From positions 1 through 40,764 of the forward strand of contig JAISMV010000060.1 of assembly GCA_031276535.1 (NCBI GenBank): a DNA stretch of 40,764 bases. The letters are read 5' to 3'. Positions 8,844 to 18,732 of the stretch are shown here, in pieces. This DNA comes from Flavobacteriaceae bacterium. GTDB lineage: Bacteria; Bacteroidota; Bacteroidia; Flavobacteriales; Weeksellaceae. The stretch's first letter is position 1. Every line of letters starts with the position of its first letter. The notes below the pieces were generated by a model that did not search any database, was not told the origin of the DNA, and saw only the letters and a program-made list of their open reading frames with translations. A program made the position numbers and the translations under genes.

Positions 8844-9242
8844 TTAATAAACATAACAAATTACCTCACCACCTACATTTTCCTGACGTGCTTTTTTGTC
8901 AGTCATCACTCCTCTGGAAGTTGAGATGATAGCAATACCTAATCCATTTAACACTCTCGGAAGTTCTTTAGAGCCGGCATATTTTCTTAAACCCGGTTTT
9001 GAAGCTCTTTCTATTTTTCTGATAGCCGGAAGATTGGTAACCTTATCGTATTTTAACGCGATTTTGATGGTTCCCTGAACGATTCCTTCTTCAAATTTAT
9101 AGTTAAGGATATATCCTTGATCGTAGAGAATTTTTGTAATCTCTTTTTTAATTTTAGATGCAGGAATTTCCACTACTTTGTGGCCTGCTCTCATGGCATT
9201 TCTTACTCTTGTCAAGTAATCTGCGATTGGGTCTGTAACCAT
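8844..9242 (-). CDS. rpsH: 30S ribosomal protein S8
   Basis: S8 binds the central domain of 16S rRNA. In E. coli it also represses the spc operon. The 132-aa sequence has the N-terminal TDPIADYLTRVRNAMRAGHK and the C-terminal STSRGVMTDKKARQENVGGE RNA-binding loop. A 69-bp gap from rpsN contains AGAATTT-t-AAATTCT, a perfect palindrome at 9266-9280. No function is assigned to it. Confidence 0.98.
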   Translation of the reverse strand: MVTDPIADYLTRVRNAMRAGHKVVEIPASKIKKEITKILYDQGYILNYKFEEGIVQGTIKIALKYDKVTNLPAIRKIERASKPGLRKYAGSKELPRVLNGLGIAIISTSRGVMTDKKARQENVGGEVICYVY

Positions 9243-9311
9243 ATTCTTTTTAATTTTAGAGTATAGAATTTTAAATTCTACTTTTAAAATTCATGTTTGT
9301 TTTTTAATTTA

Positions 9312-9581
9312 TTACCAGCTGGCTTTTTTCACTCCGGGTATCAATCCTTCGTTAGCCATTTCTCTGAAAGTTACTCTGGAAATCCCAAAGACTCTCATAT
9401 ATCCTTTAGGTCTTCCGGTAAGTTTGCATCGGTTGTGCAGCCTGACCGGAGAAGCATTTTTCGGAAGTTTCTGAAGAGCTTCGTAATCTCCTGCTTCTTT
9501 CAAAGCTTTCCTTTTAGCGGCATATTTAGCAGAAAGTGCTTCTCTTTTGCGCTCACGCGCTTTCATTGATTCTTTTGCCAT
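9312..9581 (-). CDS. rpsN: 30S ribosomal protein S14, long zinc-free form
   Basis: S14 is in the 30S head near the decoding centre. The 89-aa length and the absence of paired CxxC motifs mark the long, zinc-independent class. The C-terminal [20 protein letters not shown] and [17 protein letters not shown] segments are diagnostic. It follows rplE by 9 bp. Confidence 0.98.
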   Translation of the reverse strand: MAKESMKARERKREALSAKYAAKRKALKEAGDYEALQKLPKNASPVRLHNRCKLTGRPKGYMRVFGISRVTFREMANEGLIPGVKKASW

Positions 9582-9590
9582 ATTATTTGA

Positions 9591-10142
9591 TTAGTTCTTT
9601 TTAAATGGTAATCCAAAATGGGTTAACAATGCTTTTGCTTCTTTATCGGTGTTTGCACTGGTCACGAAAGTAATATCCATCCCCTGAATTTTCTTTATTT
9701 TGTCTATGTTTATTTCAGGGAATATGATTTGTTCCGTAATACCTAAGGTATAGTTTCCTCTTCCGTCAAATCCGTCTGCTTTTATTCCGTTAAAATCACG
9801 AACTCGCGGCAGGGCTGATGTAATGAGCCTATCCAGAAATTCGTACATTTTATCTCCTCTCAGTGTCACTTTTGCTCCGATAGGCATTCCTTTTCTCAGT
9901 TTAAATCCTGCTTCATCTTTCTTTGACAAACAAGGAACCGCTTTTTGTCCGGCAATTAAAGTCATTTCTTCTATTGCGTAATCCACAATTTTTTTATCTG
10001 CGGTAGCTGCGCCTAATCCCTGACTAATTACTATTTTTTGTAATTTAGGGACCTGCATTATCGATTTATATCCAAACTCCTCTTTAAGGGCAGTTTTAAT
10101 TTTATCGTTATATAGTTTTTTGGGTCTTGCTATGTATTGCAT
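9591..10142 (-). CDS. rplE: 50S ribosomal protein L5
   Basis: L5 binds 5S rRNA and forms an inter-subunit bridge with S13 in the central protuberance. The 183-aa protein shows the conserved [16 protein letters not shown] near the start, the [27 protein letters not shown] segment and the C-terminal [20 protein letters not shown]. It is 15 bp after rplX. Confidence 0.98.
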   Translation of the reverse strand: MQYIARPKKLYNDKIKTALKEEFGYKSIMQVPKLQKIVISQGLGAATADKKIVDYAIEEMTLIAGQKAVPCLSKKDEAGFKLRKGMPIGAKVTLRGDKMYEFLDRLITSALPRVRDFNGIKADGFDGRGNYTLGITEQIIFPEINIDKIKKIQGMDITFVTSANTDKEAKALLTHFGLPFKKN

Positions 10143-10157
10143 AATTTTCTAATTTAA

Positions 10158-10472
10158 TTAAATCACTTGTCCTGATTTAGTTGCAACTCTAACTTTTTTA
10201 TCCCCTTCTATTTTATAACTTACCCGGGTAGGTTTTCCTGATTTAGGATCCAGTAATGCCAGGTTAGAAATATCAATGGAAGCTTCTTTTTCTATGATTC
10301 TTCCCTGAGGGCTTTCCGTTGAGGGTTTTTTATGTCTTTTCACAATGTTCACTCCTTCAACGATTGCTCGGTTTTTTTCAGGATACACTACTAATACTTG
10401 TCCCTGCTTTCCTTTATAAGCTCCTGCAAGAACCTGAACTTTATCTCCTTTTTTTATCTTAATTTTTGCCAT
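10158..10472 (-). CDS. rplX: 50S ribosomal protein L24
   Basis: L24 is an assembly initiator that sits at the polypeptide exit. The 104-aa protein begins with a KOW motif ([20 protein letters not shown]). It continues with the typical [14 protein letters not shown] segment. It lies 15 bp after rplN. Confidence 0.98.
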   Translation of the reverse strand: MAKIKIKKGDKVQVLAGAYKGKQGQVLVVYPEKNRAIVEGVNIVKRHKKPSTESPQGRIIEKEASIDISNLALLDPKSGKPTRVSYKIEGDKKVRVATKSGQVI

Positions 10473-10487
10473 TTTTTTAATTTTAGC

Positions 10488-10856
10488 TTATAATACTTCA
10501 GGAGCTAATGAAATGATCTTCATATACTCTTTGTCACGCAGTTCTCTGGCAACCGGTCCGAAAACACGGGTTCCTCTCATTTCTCCTGCGGCATTTAACA
10601 ATACGCATGCATTATCTTCAAAGCTGATGTAAGAACCGTCTTTTCTTCTTACCGATTTTTTAGTTCTTATCACTACTGCTTTGGATACTTGTCCTTTTTT
10701 TGCATTTCCTGATGGAGTAGCATCTTTAATAGTTACTACGATCTTGTCTCCTACGGATGCATATCTTCTTTTTGAGCCTCCTAATACTCGGATAACTAAA
10801 GCTTCTTTAGCTCCTGTATTATCTGCAACTTTTAATCTTGATTCTGTCTGTAACAT
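10488..10856 (-). CDS. rplN: 50S ribosomal protein L14
   Basis: L14 contacts 16S rRNA helix 44 through inter-subunit bridges and is the docking site of the silencing factor RsfS. The 122-aa sequence starts [20 protein letters not shown]. It has the conserved end [24 protein letters not shown]. It follows rpsQ by 7 bp. Confidence 0.98.
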   Translation of the reverse strand: MLQTESRLKVADNTGAKEALVIRVLGGSKRRYASVGDKIVVTIKDATPSGNAKKGQVSKAVVIRTKKSVRRKDGSYISFEDNACVLLNAAGEMRGTRVFGPVARELRDKEYMKIISLAPEVL

Positions 10857-10863
10857 CTCTTAA

Positions 10864-11118
10864 TTATTTAGCTCTTTCTAAAATTTCTACTAATCTCCAC
10901 CTTTTATTTTTACTCAATGGGCGAGTCTCCATAATGCGTACGGTGTCTCCTTCGTTGCATTCATTTTTTTCATCATGAGCAGTATATTTTTTTGTTTTTA
11001 AAACGAATTTGCCATACATGGGGTGTTTCATCCTTGAAACTTCACTGACAACAATGGTTTTATCCATTTTGTTACTAGATACTACTCCGATTCTTTCTTT
11101 TCTTAAATTTCTTTCCAT
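10864..11118 (-). CDS. rpsQ: 30S ribosomal protein S17
   Basis: S17 is an early 16S 5'-domain binder. The OB-fold protein is 84 aa and shows [20 protein letters not shown] and the typical [22 protein letters not shown] stretch. It is separated from rpmC by 31 bp. Confidence 0.98.
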   Translation of the reverse strand: MERNLRKERIGVVSSNKMDKTIVVSEVSRMKHPMYGKFVLKTKKYTAHDEKNECNEGDTVRIMETRPLSKNKRWRLVEILERAK

Positions 11119-11149
11119 AGTTGAAATTAATTCTTTTTCGGATTTTTAA

Positions 11150-11326
11150 TTACTTTAGGGCTGTTTCCAACCTTGCTATTGTTTTTCTTATCTCTCTTAA
11201 CTGAATCGGATTTTCAATCGGAGACACTTTATGCGCTAATCTGAGTTTTGCATATTCAGCTTTTTTATCGGCTAATTTTGCTTTTACTTCTTCCTGACTT
11301 AAATTTTTGATATCTACTGCTTTCAT
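11150..11326 (-). CDS. rpmC: 50S ribosomal protein L29
   Basis: This 58-codon gene fills the gap between rplP and rpsQ, from ATG at 11326 to TAA at 11150. The product begins MKAVDIKNLSQEEVKAKLAD and ends in EIRKTIARLETALK, the two-helix hairpin typical of L29. L29 surrounds the exit tunnel with L23 and contributes to docking of trigger factor and SRP. It starts 12 bp after rplP. Confidence 0.97.
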   Translation of the reverse strand: MKAVDIKNLSQEEVKAKLADKKAEYAKLRLAHKVSPIENPIQLREIRKTIARLETALK

Positions 11327-11338
11327 CGATTTTAGTTT

Positions 11339-11761
11339 TTATGATTGTACAAAATCGTTAGCAACGACAAACTTAGTTTTAACCGGAAGTTTTTGAGCTG
11401 CCAAACGTAATGCTTCTTTAGCTACATCGTGAGGAACTCCTCCCACTTCAAATAGGATTCTTCCCGGCGACACTCTGGCTACCCAATATTCTACAGCTCC
11501 TTTTCCTTTACCCATACGAACCTCAGCCGGTTTTTTTGTGATAGGTTTATCCGGAAATATTTTAATCCATAATTGTCCTTCTCTTTTCATATATCGAGTT
11601 GCGGCAATACGGGCTGCTTCTATTTGTCTTGCAGTAATAAACACTGAATCTAACGCTTTGATCCCAAAAGTTCCATATGCTAGTTGGTTTCCTCTGTAGG
11701 AAAGACCTTTCATACGTCCTGTTTGCTGTTTACGGAATTTTGTCCTTCTTGGTTGTAACAT
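11339..11761 (-). CDS. rplP: 50S ribosomal protein L16
   Basis: L16 helps organise the A-site region of the large subunit. The 140-aa sequence has the classic start [19 protein letters not shown]. It also has the conserved [23 protein letters not shown] stretch, which contains the loop arginine that is hydroxylated in E. coli. It is 15 bp after rpsC. Confidence 0.98.
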   Translation of the reverse strand: MLQPRRTKFRKQQTGRMKGLSYRGNQLAYGTFGIKALDSVFITARQIEAARIAATRYMKREGQLWIKIFPDKPITKKPAEVRMGKGKGAVEYWVARVSPGRILFEVGGVPHDVAKEALRLAAQKLPVKTKFVVANDFVQS

Positions 11762-11776
11762 AATTACCTAAGTGTT

Positions 11777-12472
11777 TTATCTTCTTTCTTTAACTTTTCT
11801 TTTTTGGGTCTTTTTCTGAAGACCTACCAACGGGGATAATTCTCTTTTACCGTATACTTCCCCTTTCATAATCCATACTTTCACTCCTAAACGCCCGTAG
11901 GTGGTATGAGCTTCCGCTATGTAATAATCAATATCTGCACGGAAGGTGGATAATGGGATTCTTCCTTCTTTGAAGGATTCGGATCTCGCCATTTCTGCTC
12001 CGTTTAAACGCCCGGAGATCATTATTTTAATTCCTTCTGCGTTCATTCTGATGGTAGATGCTATCGCCATTTTTACGGCTCTTCTGTAAGAGACACGGCT
12101 TTCGATCTGACGGGCTACACTTTCTGCTACCAGTTTTGCATCCAGTTCCGGTCTTTTGATTTCAAATATATTTATTTGAATTTCCTTTTTAGTAAGTTTC
12201 TTCAGCTCTTCTTTCAGTTTGTCTACTTCCTGACCTCCTTTTCCTATGATAATTCCCGGGCGGGCAGTAGTAATTGTAATTGTAACTAATTTCAGAGTTC
12301 TTTCGATGTAAATTCTGGAAACTCCTGCTTTGGATAAACGGGCTTCCAAATATCTTCTGATCTTGTAATCTTCCGCTATTTTATCTCCAAAGTTTTTTCC
12401 ACCGTACCAATTAGAATCCCATCCACGAATGATTCCTAATCTATTGCCTATTGGATTTGTCTTTTGTCCCAT
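11777..12472 (-). CDS. rpsC: 30S ribosomal protein S3
   Basis: S3 forms part of the mRNA entry channel and its helicase activity. The 231-aa protein has a KH domain with the GxxG loop in [20 protein letters not shown]. The C-terminal domain ([20 protein letters not shown]) is followed by a short basic tail. It follows rplV by only 2 bp. Confidence 0.98.
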   Translation of the reverse strand: MGQKTNPIGNRLGIIRGWDSNWYGGKNFGDKIAEDYKIRRYLEARLSKAGVSRIYIERTLKLVTITITTARPGIIIGKGGQEVDKLKEELKKLTKKEIQINIFEIKRPELDAKLVAESVARQIESRVSYRRAVKMAIASTIRMNAEGIKIMISGRLNGAEMARSESFKEGRIPLSTFRADIDYYIAEAHTTYGRLGVKVWIMKGEVYGKRELSPLVGLQKKTQKRKVKERR

Positions 12473-12474
12473 AT

Positions 12475-12879
12475 TTAATTTACTTCGTTTTTGTTTCCAA
12501 GAATGATTGTCACGTGATTGGATCTTTTTCTGATCCTATATCCTCTTCCCTGAGGTGCAGGACGTAATCTTTTCAACATAGGTCCTCCATCAACAAAGAT
12601 TTCTTTCACATAAAGCTGTGCTTCTTCGATATCTTTTCCTTCATTTTTCACCTGCCAGTTGGCAATGGCGCTTAATAAAAGTTTTTCTAATCGTATGGAA
12701 GCTTCCTTCTTGGAATATTTTAAAATATACAATGCTTTATCAACATCAACACCTCTAATGATATCGGCTACCAATCTCATTTTTCTCGGTGAGGTAGGAC
12801 AATTATTCAAGCGAGCAATAGCTAAGTCTTTTTTAGCTTCTTTACGTGCTATTGCACTATTTTGTTTTCTGTTACCCAT
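12475..12879 (-). CDS. rplV: 50S ribosomal protein L22
   Basis: L22 lines the exit tunnel constriction through a long beta hairpin. In this 134-aa protein the hairpin is [26 protein letters not shown]. The core [17 protein letters not shown] is conserved. An N-terminal extension of about 25 lysine/alanine-rich residues precedes the core. It is 10 bp after rpsS. Confidence 0.98.
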   Translation of the reverse strand: MGNRKQNSAIARKEAKKDLAIARLNNCPTSPRKMRLVADIIRGVDVDKALYILKYSKKEASIRLEKLLLSAIANWQVKNEGKDIEEAQLYVKEIFVDGGPMLKRLRPAPQGRGYRIRKRSNHVTIILGNKNEVN

Positions 12880-12889
12880 TGCTTACCTT

Positions 12890-13168
12890 TTATCTGTTTC
12901 CTTTATTTTTGTTTCCTGCATGACCTCTAAACACTCGTGTAGGAGAGAATTCTCCTAATTTATGCCCAACCATATTCTCTGTTATGTATACAGGAATAAA
13001 TTGTTTACCGTTGTGTACGGCAAAGGTTTGTCCTACGAAATCCGGAGAAATCATAGAGGCTCTTGACCAGGTTTTAATCACGACTTTTTTTCCTGATTCT
13101 ACATTTGCCTGGACTTTTTTATTTAGCTTATAATGAATATAAGGTCCTTTTTTTAACGAACGTGCCAT
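12890..13168 (-). CDS. rpsS: 30S ribosomal protein S19
   Basis: S19 is in the 30S head and contacts the A-site tRNA region with S13. The 92-aa protein begins [19 protein letters not shown]. It carries [23 protein letters not shown] and the conserved [19 protein letters not shown]. It is 6 bp after rplB. Confidence 0.98.
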   Translation of the reverse strand: MARSLKKGPYIHYKLNKKVQANVESGKKVVIKTWSRASMISPDFVGQTFAVHNGKQFIPVYITENMVGHKLGEFSPTRVFRGHAGNKNKGNR

Positions 13169-13174
13169 ATCAGA

Positions 13175-13996
13175 TTATTTTCTTTTTTGTAAAATATAAC
13201 GATTCGATTCTTTCTTTTTTGAACGAGTCTTGTATCCTTTTGCAGGTATACCTTTTCTGGATCTTGGATGTCCTCCGGTCGATCTACCTTCACCACCTCC
13301 CATTGGGTGATCTACAGGGTTCATTGCTACTGCTCTTGTTCTTGGTCTTCTTCCTAACCATCTACTTCTACCGGCTTTTCCGGATACGATCAACTGATGG
13401 TCTGAGTTGGAAACCGAACCAATTGTTGCGATGCATTCTACCAATATCATACGGGTCTCTCCTGAAGGCATTTTAAGAACGGCATATTTTCCGTCTCTTG
13501 CTATCAGCTGAGCGCTGGTTCCTGCACTTCTTGCCATTTTTGCTCCTTGTCCGGGACGCAATTCTATGCAGGAAATAACGGTACCTAACGGTATGTTTTT
13601 TAATTTCATTGCGTTTCCTATTTCCGGAGATACACTGTCTCCTGAAACGACTTTTTGCCCGACTTTAATTCCATGTGGGGCAACAATGTAGCGTTTTTCA
13701 CCGTCGGCATATACCAATAAAGCGATAAATGCCGTTCTGTTCGGATCGTATTCTACTGATTTTACAGTAGCCGGAATTCCAAACTTATTTCTCTTGAAAT
13801 CGATCTCTCTGTATCGTTTCTTGTGTCCACCTCCGGTATAACGCATGGTCATTTTTCCGGTATTGTTTCTACCTCCTGATTTGGAAATTCCTTTTATAAG
13901 GCTTTTTTCCGGTTTTGAAGTAGTAATTTCTTCAAAATTGTTTACAATTCTGAATCTTTGTCCGGGGGTGATAGGTTTTAATTTTCTTACCGACAT
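13175..13996 (-). CDS. rplB: 50S ribosomal protein L2
   Basis: L2 supports the peptidyl transferase centre and subunit association. The 273-aa sequence has the OB-like and SH3-like RNA-binding domains. The C-terminal [14 protein letters not shown] carries the conserved histidine corresponding to E. coli His229. It is 14 bp after rplW. Confidence 0.98.
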   Translation of the reverse strand: MSVRKLKPITPGQRFRIVNNFEEITTSKPEKSLIKGISKSGGRNNTGKMTMRYTGGGHKKRYREIDFKRNKFGIPATVKSVEYDPNRTAFIALLVYADGEKRYIVAPHGIKVGQKVVSGDSVSPEIGNAMKLKNIPLGTVISCIELRPGQGAKMARSAGTSAQLIARDGKYAVLKMPSGETRMILVECIATIGSVSNSDHQLIVSGKAGRSRWLGRRPRTRAVAMNPVDHPMGGGEGRSTGGHPRSRKGIPAKGYKTRSKKKESNRYILQKRK

Positions 13997-14010
13997 GATT
14001 CTTTAATATA

Positions 14011-14301
14011 TTATATAGTTCCAAATACATCAATGGTTTCGCCTTCTTTAACGTCTACCATTGCTTTTTTCAATTTATTTGATTTTCCTACCTGTAAGCC
14101 TGTTTTGGTGTATTTCGTTTTTACTACGGGTGCAGAGATTAATGTTCTTACTGCTACTACTTTAACACCATACGCTTGTTCTACAGCATGCTTTATCTCT
14201 AATTTATTCGCTTTGGGATCAACCAAAAATGTATAGCGATTTCTTTTGCTAGCGATATCGTTTGCTTTTTCTGATATAATAGGTTTTATTAGTACAGACA
14301 T
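14011..14301 (-). CDS. rplW: 50S ribosomal protein L23
   Basis: L23 is the tunnel-exit protein that binds trigger factor and SRP. The 96-aa protein starts with LIKPIISEKANDIASKRNRYTF, the usual motif, and has the VEQAYGVKVVAVRT strand-helix region. It follows rplD by 4 bp. Confidence 0.98.
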   Translation of the reverse strand: MSVLIKPIISEKANDIASKRNRYTFLVDPKANKLEIKHAVEQAYGVKVVAVRTLISAPVVKTKYTKTGLQVGKSNKLKKAMVDVKEGETIDVFGTI

Positions 14302-14305
14302 GTTT

Positions 14306-14935
14306 CTACTTTCTTAAATTTTCTTGTATTTTTTCTACTGAACCTTCAAATAAAACTACTTCATTAGCTCTTAAAATGTCGTAACTGCTTATCTCGCTGT
14401 ATTTTAACACTTTAGTTTCCTGTAAATTTCGAGATGACAAATATACAAATTTATTTGCTTCGCCTAACACAAATAAAGTCTTTTTGTTTGCTAATCCCAG
14501 ATTTTGTATCACCTGAATGAAATCTTTGGTTTTCGGAGCTTCAAATTTTAAGTCTTCAACTATTTTTAAATTGTTTTCTTTTATTTTCTGACTTAAAACT
14601 GATTTTTTAGCTAATCTTTTTAGCGCTTTATTTAATTTAAATCTATAATTTCTCGGTTTAGGACCGAAAACTCTTGCTCCTCCTCTGAATAGCGGGCTGT
14701 TGATATCTCCTTTACGAGAACCTCCTGTTCCTTTCTGACGGTGAAGTTTACGGGTTGAACCGCTCAATTCTGATCTTTCTTTAGATTTATGTGTTCCTTG
14801 TCTTTGTGCGGCCAAATATTGTTTTACTTCTAAGTAAACCACGTGCTCATTGGGCTCTACACCAAATATTGTGTCGTCTAAAGTAACCTTTCTTCCGGTT
14901 TCTTTTCCGTTTTTATCTAGTACTGCTAATTCCAT
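14306..14935 (-). CDS. rplD: 50S ribosomal protein L4
   Basis: L4 extends a loop into the exit tunnel constriction. In E. coli it also represses the S10 operon. The 209-aa protein has the loop region [31 protein letters not shown]. Its start codon overlaps the end of rplC by 10 bp, implying translational coupling. The leader before rplC looks too short (about 20-25 bases) for an E. coli-style L4-binding leader. Confidence 0.98.
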   Translation of the reverse strand: MELAVLDKNGKETGRKVTLDDTIFGVEPNEHVVYLEVKQYLAAQRQGTHKSKERSELSGSTRKLHRQKGTGGSRKGDINSPLFRGGARVFGPKPRNYRFKLNKALKRLAKKSVLSQKIKENNLKIVEDLKFEAPKTKDFIQVIQNLGLANKKTLFVLGEANKFVYLSSRNLQETKVLKYSEISSYDILRANEVVLFEGSVEKIQENLRK

Positions 14936-15549
14936 CTTCTTATGATTACATATGAATTTTTAGGACCCGGAACTGCACCTTTTACTATTAAAAGATTCTT
15001 TTCTTCGTCCACTTTTATTACCTGTAAGTTCTGCACTGTCACCTGGTCTCCACCCATTCTTCCTGCCATCCTCATTCCTTTGAATACTCTGGACGGGTCT
15101 GAACCCGCACCTATGGAACCCGGCGCTCTCAATCTGTTATGCTGACCATGAGAAGCCTGCATTACTCCTCCAAATCCGTGTCTTTTCACTACACCCTGAA
15201 ATCCTTTCCCTTTAGAGGTCCCTGTAACATCTACATACTCTCCTTCGGAAAATAATTTCACCGTAATCTCTTCCCCCAGTTTTAAATCGTCAAATCCGTG
15301 ATAAAACTCCACCAATTTTCTTTTTGGGGTTGAACCTGCCTTTTTGAAGTGACCTAGCAGGGCTTTCCCTACATTTTTTTCACTTCTGTCATCGAAACCG
15401 AGCTGAACGGCAAAATAGCCGTCTTTTTCTACGGTTCTGACCTGTAAAACTGAACATGGACCTGCTTCAATAACGGTACAAGGAATGTTTCTTCCTTCTT
15501 CGTCAAATAAACTGGTCATGCCAATTTTCTTTCCAATAATTCCTGACAT
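14926..15549 (-). CDS. rplC: 50S ribosomal protein L3, first gene of the operon
   Basis: L3 is an assembly initiator whose finger reaches the peptidyl transferase A site. The 207-aa protein begins [20 protein letters not shown]. It carries [19 protein letters not shown] and the [21 protein letters not shown] stretch. It is the promoter-proximal gene. rpsJ (S10), which usually precedes rplC, is not present upstream, where the divergent asnA gene lies instead. Confidence 0.98.
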   Translation of the reverse strand: MSGIIGKKIGMTSLFDEEGRNIPCTVIEAGPCSVLQVRTVEKDGYFAVQLGFDDRSEKNVGKALLGHFKKAGSTPKRKLVEFYHGFDDLKLGEEITVKLFSEGEYVDVTGTSKGKGFQGVVKRHGFGGVMQASHGQHNRLRAPGSIGAGSDPSRVFKGMRMAGRMGGDQVTVQNLQVIKVDEEKNLLIVKGAVPGPKNSYVIIRRWN

Positions 15550-15577
15550 TTGTTATGTTTATAATTTTTTCGGATTG

Positions 15578-15585
15578 CAAAAGTA
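15578..15585 (-). promoter_or_regulatory. Promoter (-7 box) of the ribosomal protein operon
   Basis: On the minus strand TACTTTTG matches TAnnTTTG exactly, about 29 bp before the rplC start. The predicted leader is only ~22 bases. A TTG at 15597-15599 is closer than the usual -33 spacing, so the upstream element is uncertain. Confidence 0.6.
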
Positions 15586-15900
15586 TAAAAAAAAATCAAT
15601 ATTTTATTATTCTGATACAAAATTTTTTATATTTTTTTACTTATATTCGGAATTATTTCAGGGAATCAGCGTTATAGGTTAATAATCAGTGTTTTACACT
15701 CAAAATACCGGCTTTAATTAGAATTATTCTTTTGATCTTTAACGAATTTATTCTTTCAAATAGATGATAATCCACGACTTAGCCCGCTATCGGGATTTAA
15801 TCCAAATATTTCTTCCATATTCCCGTCTTAAAATATCTTTCGTATCTTTATCTTAAAATATTTAAACTTCAAAAATAAAAACCATTTTCGATATTTTCTT

Positions 15901-15908
15901 TACTTTTG
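15901..15908 (+). promoter_or_regulatory. Promoter (-7 box) of asnA
   Basis: TACTTTTG is an exact TAnnTTTG match that ends 26 bp before the asnA ATG. Transcription would start near 15915. No clear -33 element is visible. Confidence 0.55.
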
Positions 15909-15934
15909 CTACCCATATTATATTAAACAACTTT

Positions 15935-16975
15935 ATGAGTAAATTAATCATCCCTGAGGGGTATAAGCCTCTTCTGAACTTAAAACAAACAGAATCGGGA
16001 ATCAAGCAGATAAAAGATTTTTTTCAACTGAATCTATCTTCGGAACTACATTTGAGAAGGGTAACCGCTCCTCTTTTCGTATTGAAGGGAACCGGTATAA
16101 ATGATGATCTGACCGGAACAGACCGTGCGGTAACTTTTCCCATCAAAAATATGGGAGATCGACCTGCGGAAATAGTCCATTCTCTGGCAAAATGGAAACG
16201 GCTGACTCTGGCAGATCTGCAAATAGAGGAAGGATACGGTATTTATACGGATATGAATGCCATACGTGCAGATGAAGAAATGGACAATACTCATTCCCTT
16301 TATGTGGATCAATGGGATTGGGAACGGGTAATTTCTGAAAAAGACCGGAATATTTCTTTTTTAAAGGAAATTGTTACCAATATCTATAATGCTATCCGAC
16401 GTACGGAATATATGACTTATGAAATGTATTCCGATTTGAAACTGAGACTGCCTAAAACTATTCATTTTATTCATTCTGAGGAATTACTTCAATTATATCC
16501 GAATTTAAATCCGAAAGAGCGGGAAAATAAGATTGCCGAACAATACGGTGCCGTATTCATTATAGGTATCGGAGATAATTTAAGCAATGGAGAACCTCAT
16601 GACCTACGCTCTCCGGATTACGATGACTGGACTACTATCTCGGAATTAAACCTAAAGGGGCTGAATGGAGATATTATCTTATGGAATGATACATTGAAGC
16701 AGGCTTTTGAAATTTCTTCCATGGGTATCCGCGTGGATAAGGAAGCTTTGAACCGCCAACTGGAAATGACAGGACAAACTCAACGTAAAGAATTGTACTT
16801 CCATTCCCGTTTGTTCAATGACGAACTGCCTTTGTCTATCGGAGGAGGAATAGGACAATCTCGTCTGTGTATGTTTTTACTGCAAAAGGCTCATATCGGA
16901 GAAATTCAATCCAGCATCTGGCCGGAAGATATGAGGGCTGCCTGTAAAAAAGCCGGAATCCCGTTAATTATTTGA
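15935..16975 (+). CDS. asnA: Aspartate--ammonia ligase (ammonia-dependent asparagine synthetase)
   Basis: AsnA makes asparagine from aspartate, ammonia and ATP in the cytoplasm. The 346-aa length is close to the ~330 aa of E. coli AsnA. Conserved blocks include GTQDNLSG-like GINDDLTGTDRAVTF, VHSLAKWKRLTLAD, YVDQWDWERVI, SPDYDDWTTISELNLKGLNGDI, SSMGIRVD and the class II synthetase-like motif 3 region GGGIGQSRLCMFLLQ. The enzyme uses free ammonia, and no glutaminase domain is present. It is a single gene divergent from the ribosomal operon. Confidence 0.97.
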   Translation: MSKLIIPEGYKPLLNLKQTESGIKQIKDFFQLNLSSELHLRRVTAPLFVLKGTGINDDLTGTDRAVTFPIKNMGDRPAEIVHSLAKWKRLTLADLQIEEGYGIYTDMNAIRADEEMDNTHSLYVDQWDWERVISEKDRNISFLKEIVTNIYNAIRRTEYMTYEMYSDLKLRLPKTIHFIHSEELLQLYPNLNPKERENKIAEQYGAVFIIGIGDNLSNGEPHDLRSPDYDDWTTISELNLKGLNGDIILWNDTLKQAFEISSMGIRVDKEALNRQLEMTGQTQRKELYFHSRLFNDELPLSIGGGIGQSRLCMFLLQKAHIGEIQSSIWPEDMRAACKKAGIPLII

Positions 16976-17043
16976 TATTCTTTATTCCTTATAAAAGATA
17001 TTTAAAACCCTCTGTGTGGTATAACTAAAGATCACACAAGGAT

Positions 17044-17116
17044 TTCAACCGGTAAATGCGGAATTTCACCTGAATCCGGGTTAAATGATGAAAAAATTAC
17101 GCATTTACCGATTGAA
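17044..17116. repeat. Long inverted repeat downstream of asnA
   Basis: TTCAAcCGGTAAATGCG (17044-17060) and CGCATTTACCGaTTGAA (17100-17116) pair over 16 of 17 positions around a 39-base loop. The internal text GTAAATGC...ATTTCACCTGAATCCGGGTT also resembles, reverse-complemented, the sequence at 21850-21895, so it may belong to a dispersed degenerate repeat. It lies between asnA and the convergent symporter gene. It has no T-run typical of a terminator. Confidence 0.6.
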
Positions 17117-17201
17117 CTTACTTTCTTTTCTTCTGAAAAAAGTTTCTACATTGTTCTTCCTGTCAGGCTGCATTTTCCGGTTGAGCCTGTTATTTTTTAA
17201 T

Positions 17202-18653
17202 CTATTCCAGTAAGAAAAAATATCCCCATAGAGATACAACCAATATGGAAATGATGTTTAAAACAATTCCTATACGAACCATTTCTTTCTGCTTTATGAG
17301 TCCGGTGCCGAACACAATAGCATTAGGCGGAGTGGCAACCGGTAACATGAAGGCACAAGAAGCGCCTAAGCCTATGATCAATACCAGTATCTCTTCCGGC
17401 AGCCCTGTCTGAGAAGCTATACTTGCTACGACAGGCACCAGTAAAGCCGCAGAGGCTGTGTTGCTGGTAAATTCGGTCCAGAAAATAATAAAAGATGCCA
17501 CAATGAAAATCATCAAAAAGGGAGATGTCGAACCGAATGTTTCCGCGACCTGTTTTCCCAAAGCCAGAGATGCGCCGGAATCTTTTAACAGAGAACTTAA
17601 AGCGATTCCTCCGCCGAATAAAAATAAAACTCCCCAGTCTGTATTGTCGGAAACTTGTTTCCAACTGACCAAGCCCAAAAGAACAACAGCTACGGTAGTG
17701 CTTACGGCTACAAATGTATCCGGACTTTTTATTCCGAAACTCTTCTCAATAGTTGTTCCGAGTATCCAGGCAAATGCCGTCAATACAAACACGATCAAAG
17801 TCAGAATACGGGTAGTACTCCAAGGAATATCTTCCGATTGAATTGTTATCTTTTGCTTCAGATCGGGGCGTAAAATAAGATACATAGCTCCTAAAAGCAA
17901 CGGCATCAAAACCATCATGATCGGAAATCCGTACTTCATCCATCCCGTAAAATCAATATTCAGGTATTTCGCAGCAATCGCATTCGGCGGAGAACCCACT
18001 AAAGTTCCCATTCCTCCAATGCTTGCCGAGTAAGCTATCCCCAAGAGTATAAACACAAAGGTATTTCGATCTTTCTTCACATCCAAGTGACTCGTTAACC
18101 CTAAAGCCAAAGGCAGCATCATCGCTGTAGTCGCCGTATTGCTTATCCACATGGAAAGAAAGGCGGTAACTGAAAAAATTCCCAGAGTTGCTATTCTTAG
18201 ATCAGACCCTGATAAGGATATGATCCAGGCAGCTATTTTCTTGTCCAGTTTCTGTACGTGCAGAGCGGAAGCCAGAGCAAACCCTCCGAAGAAAAGGAAA
18301 ATAATAGGATCCGCAAAACTGCTGAGTCCTTTCTGTATGGTAAAATCCGGCAATCCGACGACTACTCCCAGAATGGGTATCATTAATGCGGTTATGGTGA
18401 TATGAACCGCCTCAGTAAACCACAAAACAGCTACAAATACTAAAATAGCCAATCCTTTGTTTGCGGTTTCTTCATAAGGCAAAATGTTATATAAGACCAA
18501 AGAAATAATCATTGAAATAAGGACTATTATTATTCCTTTAATTATTCCTCTGGGTAGGTATTTATATACCTCGGAAAGTTCCAATAAATGTTCCGGATTT
18601 TCGGGTTCTATTCCCTGTAAAAGATTTTTTAGTTTTTTTCTCACGTTGTTCAA
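17202..18653 (-). CDS. DASS (SLC13) family sodium:dicarboxylate/anion symporter
   Basis: The product is an inner-membrane importer of the divalent anion:sodium symporter family, of the type that takes up succinate, malate, citrate or sulfate. The 483-aa protein has an N-terminal cytoplasmic stretch and about eleven hydrophobic segments. The two SNT substrate/sodium signature motifs are present at residues 171-173 (SNTATTAMM) and 397-399 (SNTASAALL). Each is followed by a PPNAI motif, GSPPNAI at 220-226 and TPPNAI at 441-446, reflecting the internal two-fold repeat. The exact substrate cannot be deduced. It is a single gene with its own promoter at 18676-18704. Confidence 0.93.
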   Translation of the reverse strand: MNNVRKKLKNLLQGIEPENPEHLLELSEVYKYLPRGIIKGIIIVLISMIISLVLYNILPYEETANKGLAILVFVAVLWFTEAVHITITALMIPILGVVVGLPDFTIQKGLSSFADPIIFLFFGGFALASALHVQKLDKKIAAWIISLSGSDLRIATLGIFSVTAFLSMWISNTATTAMMLPLALGLTSHLDVKKDRNTFVFILLGIAYSASIGGMGTLVGSPPNAIAAKYLNIDFTGWMKYGFPIMMVLMPLLLGAMYLILRPDLKQKITIQSEDIPWSTTRILTLIVFVLTAFAWILGTTIEKSFGIKSPDTFVAVSTTVAVVLLGLVSWKQVSDNTDWGVLFLFGGGIALSSLLKDSGASLALGKQVAETFGSTSPFLMIFIVASFIIFWTEFTSNTASAALLVPVVASIASQTGLPEEILVLIIGLGASCAFMLPVATPPNAIVFGTGLIKQKEMVRIGIVLNIISILVVSLWGYFFLLE

Positions 18654-18675
18654 TTTTTCTCGCTGTTAATCGGGC

Positions 18676-18704
18676 ATAAAGTACAAAAAAAAATAATATG
18701 CAAA
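18676..18704 (-). promoter_or_regulatory. Probable promoter of the DASS symporter gene
   Basis: Read on the minus strand, TTTG (18701-18704) is followed after 17 bp by TACTTTAT (18676-18683), a near match to TAnnTTTG. The spacing fits the Bacteroidota -33/-7 arrangement. The -7 box ends about 22 bp from the start codon. Confidence 0.45.
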
Positions 18705-18710
18705 AATCTA

Positions 18711-18732
18711 TAAAAAATAACCCTTCGGGGTT
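18711..18732 (-). terminator. Probable terminator of the GH25 gene
   Basis: On the minus strand AACCC-CGAA-GGGTT (18719-18732) is a perfect 5-bp stem with a tetraloop, followed by ATTTTTTA. It lies 115 bp after the GH25 stop and upstream of the symporter promoter. The short stem keeps confidence moderate. Confidence 0.5.

Larger units (their letters stand above)
15550..15934. other. Divergent intergenic region between rplC and asnA
   Basis: This 385-bp AT-rich gap contains the two divergent promoters described separately. An 11-base match to the MITE core, TTAGCCCGCTA, occurs at 15779-15789, next to a small CCCG-ctat-CGGG hairpin. I see no gene or conserved RNA structure. Confidence 0.6.

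Noticed and set aside
15550-15600. L4-binding regulatory leader of the S10 operon
   Set aside because: The predicted leader of about 22 bases is too short for the known structure.
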